From contig NZ_JAFCLG010000006.1 in assembly GCF_018129685.1 (NCBI RefSeq), positions 269,236 to 333,235 on the forward strand: a DNA stretch of 64,000 nt. The letters run 5' to 3'. The notes below the pieces were generated by a model. That model saw only the letters and a program-made list of their open reading frames with translations. It did no database searches and was not told the origin of the DNA. Positions 53,275-62,700 of the stretch are shown piece by piece; position 1 is the first letter of the stretch, and each line of letters starts with the position of its first letter. The DNA is from Bradyrhizobium manausense (lineage in GTDB: Bacteria > Pseudomonadota > Alphaproteobacteria > Rhizobiales > Xanthobacteraceae). The translations under genes and the position numbers were made by a program.

Positions 53275-53309
53275 GCGCTGCCGTTGCGCTACGACGGCAG
53301 CGCTTTTTT
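53275..53309 (+). terminator. terminator of the ParA/coupling-protein operon
   Basis: 10-bp stem GCGCTGCCGT / ACGGCAGCGC with a 9-base loop and six T residues, 18 bases after the coupling-protein stop. Confidence 0.88.
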
Positions 53310-53361
53310 GAGCACCAAGCCGGATCTTCTCGGCACGTCCGACTAGGTGTCTCACCTAAGG

Positions 53362-54993
53362 TCAGACTGTGAATCCGTGGTGATGGCGGACAACGTCCGC
53401 CCTTCGTTTCCAGTGATCAATTTGATGGACCGGAAGGCACAACATTGGACCGCGCAAGGCGATAGTACGAGCCGTTGCCCGACATCGAGGCGCGCGCAAC
53501 GTTTCCTCCGTGATCCAATCATATCGCACACTGATAGGCTTGGCTTCTTCGAAGCCGCGATAGTCGAAGCGCGGAAGCTTATTGGGGGCTCTGACCAAGG
53601 GCGCAAAGAAGCCTTTCGAACGCTGCAGCAGGAGGCGCCAGACCTCCATCGGAAATTGGCCAAGCAGCACATTCTGACCCGCTTCAATGTCGGCCCAGCC
53701 GATGCAAAGGCAACGCGCGATGGATTTGCCAAAGGTTTGCTGTCCCGTCCGCTTGAGGGTACCGATCCAATGCGCGAGCGCGATCAGATGCGAGCCGGAC
53801 TGGAAGAATTCATGTTCGTTGTCCGCGCCCAGATCAATCGTGCTGCCATGCAGTGCTGCGAGTATGTACTCCTGCAAGGTCACTTCGTGTTTGATCTCTT
53901 TGGGATCGGGGCGCTGACCGATCGAGCTCTGAATATTCTCGGCGTGCTCGTCCAATTCGCTTGCTAACAGCTCGGACCAGCTTTGCGCTTCCTTGATCTT
54001 TTTAGGCAGTTTCGTCACGCCGGTTGGACCGGCGTGATCGTCCTTCTCTCGCTTAAGCTGTTTGAGAGCCAGACTCCAATCTTGTTTGGACTTCAGCAGC
54101 CAGCAGATCTTTCGCTGTGCGACCACGACCTGGCTGAACCAGGTGAGAATCGCGTCCCCCGTGTCTGAGGCATTATTCGTTAACCGAGGATCGTTGCCTT
54201 CGAAGATCTGATACGCGTTTGCGAGTTCAAAGGCCATCTGCTCCTGCGCGAGGTCGTTCTGGTCGGAGAACAAGGTTTGATATTCTCGCCGACCGTGTTC
54301 GGCCACGGTCCCTGGAGCCACGGCGTAGGCAATATGCACGATACGCTTCTTCACCGACTGCCCGCCAAGCAAGATGCCCTCGTGCTCAATTAGCGGAATA
54401 GTTGCTTCGGTTTTGTTCTTGCCCACGTCTGCAGCCGTGCGGCAGCCCATGATCGGCGCCATCGCTTCAAAAAGCCGATCCCGTTCTTTTTCTAGAGGAG
54501 CGCGAGTCCATAGTCCCAACGACGTTCCGCCTTCGAGTAGCATACGGCCCCAATGATGAGCGTTGATGCGCAGAACGTCGATATTATGGCTTGCAACCAG
54601 GAGGTGGGCACGGCGTCCCGAATTCTTTTCCCGATGCTCGACGTCGATCACATAGCCAAACTCGGTAAAGTGCTTTTCCGTGTCGGGAAAAAGCGACATG
54701 CTACGGTAGGTCAACGAATCCGCACTGATCGGACGCAGCTCGACATCCCGGCCTACATACTTCGACTTCGCCGCCGCGAGATGTTTGGTCAATTGTCGGC
54801 GCGAGGCCGCCGTTGAAAACTTTGCAGGGTTATAGAACAGCTGGATGGTATAATAGGGATTGGAAGGATCCAGATCCCGCTGCTCGACGTGGCTAAAGTC
54901 TTCGACGGTATCGAGGCCGTAAAGGCGCGAGAAATATTGGTCACGCTGCAACCGGGCTGCTTCGAGCTGCCGTCCCAACTCTTTGAATGTCAC
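53362..54993 (-). CDS. hypothetical element protein, 543 residues
   Basis: No family recognised. The N-terminal third has NPYYTIQLFYNPAKFSTAASRRQLTKHLAAAKSKYVGRDVELRPIS and GYVIDVEHREKNSGRRAHLLVASHNIDVLRINAHHWGRMLLEGG. The middle is helical and Lys/Glu-rich (KQDWSLALKQLKREKDDH). The end has HLIALAHWIGTLKRTGQQTFGKSIARCLCIGW. There is no Walker motif, HUH site or membrane span. Its start overlaps the stop of the 153-residue gene by four bases, so the two proteins probably work together. Convergent with the coupling-protein operon. Confidence 0.65.
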   Translation of the reverse strand: MTFKELGRQLEAARLQRDQYFSRLYGLDTVEDFSHVEQRDLDPSNPYYTIQLFYNPAKFSTAASRRQLTKHLAAAKSKYVGRDVELRPISADSLTYRSMSLFPDTEKHFTEFGYVIDVEHREKNSGRRAHLLVASHNIDVLRINAHHWGRMLLEGGTSLGLWTRAPLEKERDRLFEAMAPIMGCRTAADVGKNKTEATIPLIEHEGILLGGQSVKKRIVHIAYAVAPGTVAEHGRREYQTLFSDQNDLAQEQMAFELANAYQIFEGNDPRLTNNASDTGDAILTWFSQVVVAQRKICWLLKSKQDWSLALKQLKREKDDHAGPTGVTKLPKKIKEAQSWSELLASELDEHAENIQSSIGQRPDPKEIKHEVTLQEYILAALHGSTIDLGADNEHEFFQSGSHLIALAHWIGTLKRTGQQTFGKSIARCLCIGWADIEAGQNVLLGQFPMEVWRLLLQRSKGFFAPLVRAPNKLPRFDYRGFEEAKPISVRYDWITEETLRAPRCRATARTIALRGPMLCLPVHQIDHWKRRADVVRHHHGFTV

Positions 54994-55451
54994 TTCTTCT
55001 CTCCTGTTGGCCCAATTTTATTGAGGCGCGCCAGGGCTGCCTCGATCTCATTGCCGGAGACATCTTGCGGGCCAGTCGCTTCTGGATCGCTTGGCGCCAC
55101 CGAGGCCGGCGCGGACGGTAAATCCGTAACTAGCGGAGGGGCATCGACCTTCGCCCGCGCGGGCCCGGCTTTCGCGTGGCGCCGCGCCTTTTGTTCAGTA
55201 GAAGCCGTCCTCTTTCCGACACGGGCATACGCCACCCGGAGCTGATCTGATGAAATGAGGCTCCCGTCGGCTCGAAGGGCCCCTGCGCGCATGAGCAGTT
55301 GCGATATGCCTCCCCAGGTCATCCCAAGCTCCCGGAGCTCTGTGAAGGCGTCGGCATGACGGGCGACGACCCGATCCAACGGGACGTGCTCGTCGCCTAC
55401 GATCAGCTGCTCGGTGAAATCTGCAGCCCAGGACTTTGGATTGATTGGCAT
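54990..55451 (-). CDS. hypothetical element protein, 153 residues, partner of the 543-residue protein
   Basis: Start at the ATG at 55451, with GGTTGGAG upstream. The N-terminal half is helix-turn-helix-like: VVARHADAFTELRELGMTWGGISQLLMRAGALRADGSLISSDQLRVAYARVGKR. This is the look of small relaxosome or plasmid-control proteins that read DNA. The C-terminal half is Pro/Ala-rich and disordered, ending NEIEAALARLNKIG. No family assigned. The stop overlaps the next start (ATGA). Confidence 0.6.
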   Translation of the reverse strand: MPINPKSWAADFTEQLIVGDEHVPLDRVVARHADAFTELRELGMTWGGISQLLMRAGALRADGSLISSDQLRVAYARVGKRTASTEQKARRHAKAGPARAKVDAPPLVTDLPSAPASVAPSDPEATGPQDVSGNEIEAALARLNKIGPTGEKK

Positions 55452-55815
55452 GGGCTCCAACCTAGCGAGCCCGACTTGAGGAAATTTCAATCAGTGGAGA
55501 GCAATTTGAAGCAAAAACGAAAATGCTCTCTAGTGCTACAGTAAGGAACGAAGTGCTCTATCCACACCTGTGCATCTGTGGATGACACCCACATGGCAAG
55601 AACTTTTTCGACGTTGCAGCATTTGGTCGTTGCGGTCATCTGTCCGGCCTCATGATGCGGATCATATGAGCCGCGGGCCTTAATGGCTGTCCGCTGATTT
55701 GGCCCCAATCATCGTTGACGGATTCGAAGTCCGTGCACAGATTCCATGGGTTGGACGACGGCCGACGCTTTTGCAGAATAGCGCTCGTCCCTAAACCAGT
55801 TATTTCGAGGCACTG
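55452..55815. other. intergenic stretch between the element and the first IS110 gene
   Basis: No gene supported. A weak variant of the shared motif is seen at about 55499-55522 (minus strand TTTTTGCTTCAAATTG), 48 bp upstream of the 153-residue gene. TGTGGATGACACCCAC at 55577-55592 is an inverted copy of 58489-58504. TCCACA/TGTGGA pairs surround it. Confidence 0.4.
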
Positions 55816-56979
55816 ATGTTCAAAGTCAAAAAATCCGCGACCACCATCCAGACAAATCTTGCCGCGATTTTCGTTTCGATGGAGCTTTCACGTTCAACCT
55901 GGCTAATTACGTCGCTGCTGCCCGGGAACGGCGAGAAGATGTCGAAACATACTATAGCGGCAGGCAACATCGCCGGCCTATTCGATCTGTTCCTAAAGCT
56001 ACGAGAAAGAAGCCAAGCTAAAACCGGGCGGACGCATCCGATCATCACGATTCAGGAGGCCGGGCTCGATGGTTTCTGGATTCACCGCGCGTTGGTGAAG
56101 GAGGGGATCGAGAGCCACATCGTGGATCCGGCCTCGGTCGCGACAGCACGCAAACATCGGCGCGTGAAGACTGATCGTATCGATGGCGAGACGCTGCTGC
56201 GGGTTCTGTTGGCCTTCAAGAGAGGAGAGCCGCGCGTTTGCGCGATGGTACGGGCCATCTCCTGCGAGGATGAAGACCGGCGGCGGATTGGCCGGGAACG
56301 CAAGGCGCTGATGGTCGAACGCGTCGCACATGTCAATCGCATCAAGGGTCTGCTGTTTTCGCAAGGCATTGCCGGCTACGAACCACTCCGTAGAGATCGT
56401 CGACTGCGGCTTGAACAGTTGCAAACGGGAGATGGGCGCGCACTGCCAAAGTACATGAGAACCCAGATCGGTCGGGAACTGGACCGGCTGGAATTGGTCA
56501 TCGAGCAGATTAAGGCGGTCGAGGATGAGCGTGACGCGTTCATCGAAGCGCAGAGCGCTGACAAGACGAAGCCGTCGCCGGTCACGATGCTGCTTGAGAT
56601 CAAAGGGCTCGGCGCCGAGTTTGTCAACATCCTATGGGCGGAGGGACTGTTCCGACATTTTGATAATCGTCGTCAAGTCGCGGCCTATGCCGGGCTGGTG
56701 CCTACACCCTGGCAGAGCGGTTCAATCAAACGCGAGCAAGGTGTTTCAAAGGCGGGCAATTCAAGATTGCGAACAACGCTGATCCAGATGTCCTGGCTAT
56801 GGCTGCGAAACCAGCCGGCTTCAGCATTGGCGAAATGGTTCAAGGCACGCGTCGAACGCAATGGCGGACGCATGAAGAAAACGACTATTGTCGCGCTGGC
56901 GCGCAAGCTGCTCGTAGCCCTTTGGAAATACGTGACCTCTGGAGTCGAGATAGAAGGCGCCGTTATGAAAAACGCATAA
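55816..56979 (+). CDS. IS110-family transposase (first copy)
   Basis: 387 residues. The N-terminal DEDD catalytic domain covers about residues 15-180, with IQEAGLDGFWIHRALVKEGIESHIVDPASVATARKHRRVKTDRIDGETLLRVLLAF. The C-terminal transposase_20 part has MLLEIKGLGAEFVNILWAEGLFRHFDNRRQVAAYAGLVPTPWQSG, then KAGNSRLRTTLIQMSWLWL. The first acidic position reads VSMELSRSTW, with Glu where Asp is usual. GAGG lies before the ATG. The ends of the IS are not resolved. Confidence 0.88.
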   Translation: MFKVKKSATTIQTNLAAIFVSMELSRSTWLITSLLPGNGEKMSKHTIAAGNIAGLFDLFLKLRERSQAKTGRTHPIITIQEAGLDGFWIHRALVKEGIESHIVDPASVATARKHRRVKTDRIDGETLLRVLLAFKRGEPRVCAMVRAISCEDEDRRRIGRERKALMVERVAHVNRIKGLLFSQGIAGYEPLRRDRRLRLEQLQTGDGRALPKYMRTQIGRELDRLELVIEQIKAVEDERDAFIEAQSADKTKPSPVTMLLEIKGLGAEFVNILWAEGLFRHFDNRRQVAAYAGLVPTPWQSGSIKREQGVSKAGNSRLRTTLIQMSWLWLRNQPASALAKWFKARVERNGGRMKKTTIVALARKLLVALWKYVTSGVEIEGAVMKNA

Positions 56980-57403
56980 TGGTCCCTCGCGTCACGCTCT
57001 TCTGAAATCCACCAAGGCATCATGAACCTTGGCGGATCCAGATAGACGAACCGACCCCGAACCTTGGCTAACGGCCGTTGCACAGGATGGTATCGTCATC
57101 TGGGCTCAGCCCGCCGCAAGCGGAATGTTGGTACGCCACGCAGGCGACCGAATGTGAGGTTGATCAGGCTCAGCAAAACGAGCCGCGTCACGCAATTGAG
57201 CCCAAATCTGGAGCCGAAATTTTCGAGGAGGGAGCAGATATGTCGTAATTGTCTTGACGCAGGCAATCCCATGTGAGGTACGGGATGTCCCAATCATCGG
57301 TTTGTCGACCGGATGCCATTACGTCGTCGTCGCTCCTACCAATTCGTGTGATCGTTGTGTTCGATATCTATATTGCAAGCCTCAATTCATTGCCAAGCCA
57401 CTT
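56980..57403. other. region between the two IS110 genes, no gene supported
   Basis: Short frames only. A good ribosome site (GAGGAGGGAG) before an ATG at about 57239 is followed at once by TCG and a TAA stop, so it may be the cut end of a gene lost to insertion. Flanking ends of both IS elements must lie here but cannot be placed. Confidence 0.35.
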
Positions 57404-58429
57404 TCATGCTATCCCGAGTGGCCTTTGTCGGAAGGATCCGCCACGCCGCATGATGGCCCAGACAATGCGCGCAAGCTTGTTTGCAACCGCGACCGTCACC
57501 ACGCGCGCCGGCCTTCGCGCCAGCAACGCGTTTACCCACCCGGCGAATTCAGGTTTGTTGCGGGCGTAACGGACCACGGCGGTGGCGCCGAGCACGAGTA
57601 GGCGTCGCAAGTAGGGCTCGCCTTTCTTCGAGATCCGACCGAGATGCACTTTGCCGCCAGTCCCGTTTTGTTGTGGCACCAGACCGATCCAGGCCGCAAA
57701 GTGACGCCCGGACTTGAACGCGCTGGCGTCGACGACGGTCGCAACCATCGCGGTGGCCGTAATCACGCCGATGCCGGGTATCGATGCCAGCCTCAAGCTC
57801 ATTTCGTTCGCACGGTGACGAGCCATAAGCGTTCGCTCGATCGCCGTTATTTTCGCTTGCAAGTCCTCAATCTGCATCATGATCAATTCAGCGCAGGCCC
57901 GAGCCGGCTCAGGGAGCACAGAGTTGTCGGTATTCTGAGCCAGCGCGTGAAGTTCCGGGATGCGCCAGATACCTTGTGGTGCGATCAAGCCAAATTCGGC
58001 GAGCTGGCCCCGTAAGGAATTGACCAACATGGTACGCTGGCGCACGAACAGGTCGCGGGTCCGGTGCAGCATTAGGATCGATTGCTGTTCAGCGCCCTTA
58101 ACCGGGACGAACCGCATTGTCGGCCTGGTCACGGCCTCGCAGATCGCCTCTGCATCGACCTCGTCGTTCTTCCCGCGTTTGACGTAGGGTTTCACGTAAG
58201 CCGCCGGCATCAGTCGGACATCATGGCCGAGCGCTGCCAGCTCACGGCCCCAATAGTGGGCGGTCCCGCACGCCTCCATGCCGACCAGGCAGGGTGGAAG
58301 TTTCTCGAAAAAAGCCCTCAGTTCCGAGCGCCGAAGTTTCTTGCGTATGATGACTTTGCCCGCAGCGTCCACGCCATGCACTTGAAAAATGTGTTTGGCG
58401 AGATCTAGGCCGATGGTGGTAGGATGCAT
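57404..58429 (-). CDS. IS110-family transposase (second, distinct copy)
   Basis: 341 residues from the ATG at 58429, with GAGGAG eight bases upstream. DEDD motifs: TIGLDLAKHIFQVHGVD, VGMEACGTAHYWGREL, GKNDEVDAEAICEAVTRP. The C-terminal domain has ASIPGIGVITATAMVATV, FKSGRHFAAWIGLVPQQNGTGGKVHLGRISKKGEPYLRRLLVLGA with the conserved Ser. Clearly different from the neighbouring IS110 protein. All active-site residues are present, so it may be functional. Confidence 0.92.
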   Translation of the reverse strand: MHPTTIGLDLAKHIFQVHGVDAAGKVIIRKKLRRSELRAFFEKLPPCLVGMEACGTAHYWGRELAALGHDVRLMPAAYVKPYVKRGKNDEVDAEAICEAVTRPTMRFVPVKGAEQQSILMLHRTRDLFVRQRTMLVNSLRGQLAEFGLIAPQGIWRIPELHALAQNTDNSVLPEPARACAELIMMQIEDLQAKITAIERTLMARHRANEMSLRLASIPGIGVITATAMVATVVDASAFKSGRHFAAWIGLVPQQNGTGGKVHLGRISKKGEPYLRRLLVLGATAVVRYARNKPEFAGWVNALLARRPARVVTVAVANKLARIVWAIMRRGGSFRQRPLGIA

Positions 58430-58630
58430 TGTGGATGACTCCTCTCTCTGTTGCCTCGGCAACACTCTGGCACATTTGATGCCGTCGAGTGGGTGTCATC
58501 CACACCATCATCTGTGATGCAGATATTACAACAGTGCCGCATGCCTACTCCGATGCCATCTTGCTAACCGGCACAGGGGACAAGAATTGTTCGTCACATC
58601 GCCGTCGACGCCGAAACTCGAACGAACTAT

Positions 58631-59584
58631 CTACCTGCTTTGCTCTTCCTTTCGGAGGCCGTCATCCAGCCATATGCGCAGCCTCTCGATAACAGGGTCG
58701 CGGGAACGTTCGGGCCTGATGTGAAGATAGTATCCATTTAGCTTAACATTAGTTCTTAGGAGCTCGACAAGGTTTCCGCCATCGATCTCCTGAGCAACGG
58801 TCAAGCGAGAAGCCAACGCGATGCCCTGGCCCGCCAAGGCGGCGTCGATTGCCATGTTAGCGTCCCACAGCATGGGCCCGCTCAGCGCGCCTCGCAGCTT
58901 GTAGCCGGCGCCTTTGAACCAGCTTGTCCATTGGTGCCGGCTCTCCTCATGGATCAAGGGCAGCCTGGACAGCTCGGTTAAGTCCTTCGGCTGCCCGTTT
59001 CTCTTGATCCAGACCTTGCTTGCAACCGGAAACACCCTCGGACTGATCAACCAGGTTGCGCCCGCGGGCAAGTCGCCTCTTGAACCAAAGCCGATCATCA
59101 CGTCTGCTTCTGACTTCGAGAAGTCCGGCAACCGATCGATTGCTCTGAGGACAATGTCTGCCCCAGCTAGAGTACGTTCGATTTCAGATAGGCGTGGTGC
59201 GAGCCAGCGAGTTGCCAGGCCCGGCATCGCCCAGATACGCAACATGCCCTTGCGCGTGCGCGGGCGTAGCTCGACAGCCGCAGCCGCGATGATTTGAAAT
59301 GCCTCGGATACAGCTCGATGAAAAATCGCGCCTTCCTGTGTCAGCAGGGTGCCCCGCGGCCCAGTCTCAAGCAGCTTGCGTCCTGCCCAAGCCTCGAGGT
59401 TTCGAACGTGACGACTGATGACGGTGTGGCTCACGCCAATATCGTCAGCAGCCTTCCGCATGCTTCCGGCTCGCGCCGCCGCCTCGAATGCTCTCACCAT
59501 GACCAGGGGTGGCATCCTGGGCGATTCGACGAGGACATCGTCCGCAGGATTGGTTTTCGGCATGGGATTCGTACGTGACTTCAT
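58631..59584 (-). CDS. LysR-family (GcvA-type) transcriptional regulator
   Basis: 317 residues from the ATG at 59584. Helix-turn-helix MVRAFEAAARAGSMRKAADDIGVSHTVISRHVRNLEAWAGRKLLETGPRGTLLT, then a periplasmic-binding-like effector domain ending VELLRTNVKLNGYYLHIRPERSRDPVIERLRIWLDDGL. The SSGC-like effector groove resembles GcvA relatives. It is divergent from gabT across 273 bp, the classic LysR arrangement, so it probably controls gabT-gabD. Confidence 0.88.
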   Translation of the reverse strand: MKSRTNPMPKTNPADDVLVESPRMPPLVMVRAFEAAARAGSMRKAADDIGVSHTVISRHVRNLEAWAGRKLLETGPRGTLLTQEGAIFHRAVSEAFQIIAAAAVELRPRTRKGMLRIWAMPGLATRWLAPRLSEIERTLAGADIVLRAIDRLPDFSKSEADVMIGFGSRGDLPAGATWLISPRVFPVASKVWIKRNGQPKDLTELSRLPLIHEESRHQWTSWFKGAGYKLRGALSGPMLWDANMAIDAALAGQGIALASRLTVAQEIDGGNLVELLRTNVKLNGYYLHIRPERSRDPVIERLRIWLDDGLRKEEQSR

Positions 59585-59857
59585 CGGCTCGCTCTTGCCC
59601 TTCAGTGGAGACTGTAGTGCACCACTGCGATCGAAATCAAGGAGCGGGGGGCCGACGCAGGACGAGCGAGCGCCCGCTATATGAGCATCGCCCTCGCAAC
59701 GTCGCGCGACTCCCGATCTCCGAAGGCGCAGCCTCCGATGCAATCTCGGCGAGCGCAACGGTGGTGCTTTTCATGAACCACTGCGTCGTAATTAAAACAA
59801 TACCGGCAGAGCAATGAAGGAGGATAGCTTTCTCCGAATCTAGGAGGAAACTGGCTC

Positions 59858-61141
59858 GTGTCCAATAGCGCTCTACTTCAGTCCCGTCGCGCCGCCGCAG
59901 TACCACGTGGGCTCTCTTCCGCATTTCCCGTTTTTGCTGCTCGCGCGGAAAATTCAGAACTATGGGACACGAACGGCCGTCGCTACATCGATTTCGCCGG
60001 CGGCATAGCGGTCCTGAACACGGGGCACAGACATCCGGCGGTTCTGAAGGCGGTTGAAACTCAATTGGCCGCCTACACTCATACGGCGTTTCAGGTCGTC
60101 CCTTACGAGCCCTACGTAGAGCTCTGCGAACGGCTCAATGAACTTGCTCCCTTCAAAGAGAGCGCCAAGAGCATCTTGTTTTCGACCGGCGCGGAGGCGG
60201 TCGAGAACGCGGTGAAGATTGCGCGTGCGCATACGCGCCGCACGGACGTGATAGCCTTTACTGGTGGCTTCCATGGTCGCACTCTCATGACAAGTGCATT
60301 GACGGGAAAGATCGCCCCCTACAAGAAGAAGTTTGGCCCCATGCCGGCCGGGGTCTGGCATGTACCCTTTCCGGTGCCGCAGCACGGAGTTTCGGTCGCT
60401 GATGCCTTAAAGGCGATCGACTACCTGTTTCGTGCCGACGTTGATCCGGTGAACGTTGCGGCGATCATCATCGAGCCGGTTCAGGGCGAAGGTGGCTTTC
60501 ATCCGGCCCCAACTGAACTGCTGGCCGCGCTCCGACGCATCTGTGACGACAATGGTATCGTACTGATCGCCGATGAAGTGCAGACTGGATTTGGGCGCAC
60601 CGGCAAGATGTTCGGCATTGAGCATTCCGGTGTCGAACCTGACCTCGTTACGGTAGCGAAATCGCTCGCCGGCGGGTTTCCGCTGTCCGGCGTAATCGGG
60701 CGGTCGGCCATCATGGATGCCCCCGAGCCCGGTGGTCTCGGCGGCACGTACGCCGGCAGTCCGATCGCGTGCGCGGCTGCGCTTGCAGTTCTCGACGTAA
60801 TCGTCGACGAAAGGCTGATCGATCGTGCCAACCGACTAGGTGCATTGATGACGGACGAACTTCAGCAGATCGCCCGGCGTAACGATACGATCCCAATCGG
60901 CTTTGTTCGTGGTCCAGGCGCGATGATCGCATTCGATGTTCTGAAGTCGCCCGGGGAAGCGGAGCCCGATCCCGACGGGACAAAACGCGTGATTCAGGAG
61001 GCCTTGAAACAGGGGCTGATTCTCCTGGCCTGTGGCGTACACGCCAACACCATCCGACTGCTGATGCCGCTGACGATATCAGACGCCCTTCTGATCGAGG
61101 GGCTTGGCAAGCTTCAAAACGCGCTCGTCAACGCTCGCTGA
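59858..61141 (+). CDS. gabT: 4-aminobutyrate aminotransferase
   Basis: 427 residues from a GTG at 59858 with AGGAGG upstream. A class III PLP enzyme transferring the amino group of GABA (or a similar omega-amine) to 2-oxoglutarate. Motifs: ELWDTNGRRYIDFAGGIAVLNTGHRHP, FSTGAEAVENAVKIARA, FTGGFHGRTLMTSALTGK, IIEPVQGEGGF, LIADEVQTGFGRTGK, and the PLP lysine in VAKSLAGGFPLSGVIG. Followed 11 bp later by gabD, so the two form an operon turning GABA into succinate. Confidence 0.88.
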   Translation: MSNSALLQSRRAAAVPRGLSSAFPVFAARAENSELWDTNGRRYIDFAGGIAVLNTGHRHPAVLKAVETQLAAYTHTAFQVVPYEPYVELCERLNELAPFKESAKSILFSTGAEAVENAVKIARAHTRRTDVIAFTGGFHGRTLMTSALTGKIAPYKKKFGPMPAGVWHVPFPVPQHGVSVADALKAIDYLFRADVDPVNVAAIIIEPVQGEGGFHPAPTELLAALRRICDDNGIVLIADEVQTGFGRTGKMFGIEHSGVEPDLVTVAKSLAGGFPLSGVIGRSAIMDAPEPGGLGGTYAGSPIACAAALAVLDVIVDERLIDRANRLGALMTDELQQIARRNDTIPIGFVRGPGAMIAFDVLKSPGEAEPDPDGTKRVIQEALKQGLILLACGVHANTIRLLMPLTISDALLIEGLGKLQNALVNAR

Positions 61142-61151
61142 GTAGACGCTT

Positions 61152-62621
61152 ATGCCGAATTTGATACCGCTCGTCGAACAGCTTTCGGATTGTTCGCTCC
61201 TGAAGTCGCAGGCCTATATCAACGGTCAATTCGTCGGTGCCGCCGACACTGCGGTCAAGAATCCCGCGAACGGACAGGTGATTGCGGCTGTGCCCAATTT
61301 CGGCGCCCAGGAGACGACGGCCGCAGTCGATGCTGCTGCCGTTGCCTTTGGCCCCTGGGCGGCGAAAACCTGCAAGGAGCGGAGCTCGATCCTGCGTCGC
61401 TGGTTCGATCTCGTAATAGCCGCACGCGAGGATCTCGCGATCATTCTCACGAGCGAGCAGGGCAAGCCGCTCGGCGAGGCGCGAGGAGAGATTGATTACG
61501 CGGCGGCCTATATCGAATACTATGCGGAAGAGGCAAAGCGGGTTCTTGGCGAGCTCCTTCCCTCGCATCGTGCGGATGCGCGGATTTTAGTGCAGCGGCG
61601 CCCGATCGGAGTCGTGGCGGCCATTACGCCCTGGAATTTTCCCGCCGCCATGATCACTCGGAAGATCGCGCCTGCGCTGGCGGCTGGCTGTGCCGTCGTG
61701 GTGAAGCCCGCGCCGGAAACACCGCTCACGGCGCTCGCTCTGGCCGAGCTCGCCCATCGCGCCGGGTTTCCAGCCGGAACGGTGAATGTGATCACTGGAG
61801 ATGCCAAGGCCATTGGCTCGGTTCTTACGGGACATCCGGCGGTGCGGCTCGTGGGGTTCACGGGCTCCACTGCGGTCGGAAAGCTGCTGATGGCTCAAGC
61901 GGCGACGACTGTTAAGAAAGTAGCCCTCGAACTCGGTGGCAATGCGCCGTTCGTTGTTTTCGACGACGCCGATCTCGATGCTGCTGTCGAAGGCACGCTG
62001 GTTTCAAAGTATCGAAATATGGGACAGACATGCGTCTGCACCAACCGGATCTACGTCCAGGACGGTATTCACGATGCTTACGTAAAGAAACTGGCTGCCA
62101 AAGTCGCTAAGCTGCGCGTTGGCGATGGGCTCGATCCGAATGTCGAGCAGGGACCTCTCATCAACGAAAGGGCATTGTCTAAGGTGCAGGCGCACCTTGA
62201 CGATGCCGTGGCCAAGGGCGCCTCGATTGTGGTCGGTGGTCAGCGTCACGCCCTTGGCGGGACCTTTTTTGAGCCGACGGTGCTTCAAGGCGCGACGGAC
62301 GCGATGCTGCTCGCGCAAGAAGAGACGTTCGGTCCGATTGCCCCCATATTTCGTTTCAAGAGCGAGGACGAGGTTGTCGCGGCCGCCAATAGCTCGACGT
62401 CGGGGCTTGCCGCCTACTTCTACTCCCGTGACGTCGGTCGCATCTTCCGTGTCCTCGAGCAGCTCGACTTCGGCATGGTCGGGATCAACACCGGCCTGAT
62501 TTCAACCGAACTCGCGCCATTCGGCGGCGTGAAAGAGAGCGGGAACTCCCGCGAGGGATCGCATCACGGGATTCTCGAATTTACTGAACTGAAATACGCC
62601 TGTCTTGCGCTCTCGGCTTGA
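61152..62621 (+). CDS. gabD: NAD(P)-dependent succinate-semialdehyde dehydrogenase
   Basis: 489 residues, typical length. ALDH motifs: ITPWNFPAAMITRKIAPALAAGCAVVVKPAPETPL, GFTGSTAVGKLLM, VALELGGNAPFVVFDDADLD (general base Glu), GQTCVCTNRIYVQ (nucleophile Cys), EETFGPIAPIFRF and FGGVKESGNSREGSHHGILEFTELKY. It oxidises the semialdehyde made by GabT to succinate. Same operon as gabT. Confidence 0.9.
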   Translation: MPNLIPLVEQLSDCSLLKSQAYINGQFVGAADTAVKNPANGQVIAAVPNFGAQETTAAVDAAAVAFGPWAAKTCKERSSILRRWFDLVIAAREDLAIILTSEQGKPLGEARGEIDYAAAYIEYYAEEAKRVLGELLPSHRADARILVQRRPIGVVAAITPWNFPAAMITRKIAPALAAGCAVVVKPAPETPLTALALAELAHRAGFPAGTVNVITGDAKAIGSVLTGHPAVRLVGFTGSTAVGKLLMAQAATTVKKVALELGGNAPFVVFDDADLDAAVEGTLVSKYRNMGQTCVCTNRIYVQDGIHDAYVKKLAAKVAKLRVGDGLDPNVEQGPLINERALSKVQAHLDDAVAKGASIVVGGQRHALGGTFFEPTVLQGATDAMLLAQEETFGPIAPIFRFKSEDEVVAAANSSTSGLAAYFYSRDVGRIFRVLEQLDFGMVGINTGLISTELAPFGGVKESGNSREGSHHGILEFTELKYACLALSA

Positions 62622-62700
62622 GCAACTGGCTTCTGTAGCCGAGTGAGGGGGCCGGCGTTCACTGAGGCCTGAACGCCGGATCGCGTCCTACGATGCGATC

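Larger units (their letters stand above)
34513..55451. mobile_element. integrative mobilizable element at tRNA-Arg (right end not located)
   Basis: Left border: tRNA-Arg with an abutting serine recombinase gene. Within it lie ardC (broken by a RIT element), a MobF relaxase, a ParA-like ATPase, a VirD4/TraD-type coupling protein, two metallophosphoesterases and unknown genes. A shared upstream motif ties four of its transcription units together. No T4SS pore genes are seen, so transfer would need a helper. The end coordinate is only that of the last recognisable element gene; IS110 genes and possibly the gab module may also belong. Confidence 0.6.

Noticed and set aside
55722..55752. tRNA-like stretch (ACGGATTCGAAGTCCGT)
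   Set aside because: Looks like an anticodon arm, but no acceptor, D or T arms can be built around it and it is not a copy of the tRNA-Arg end.
57064..57297. Short frames on both strands between the two IS110 genes
   Set aside because: No ribosome site or family resemblance; probably IS end sequence.
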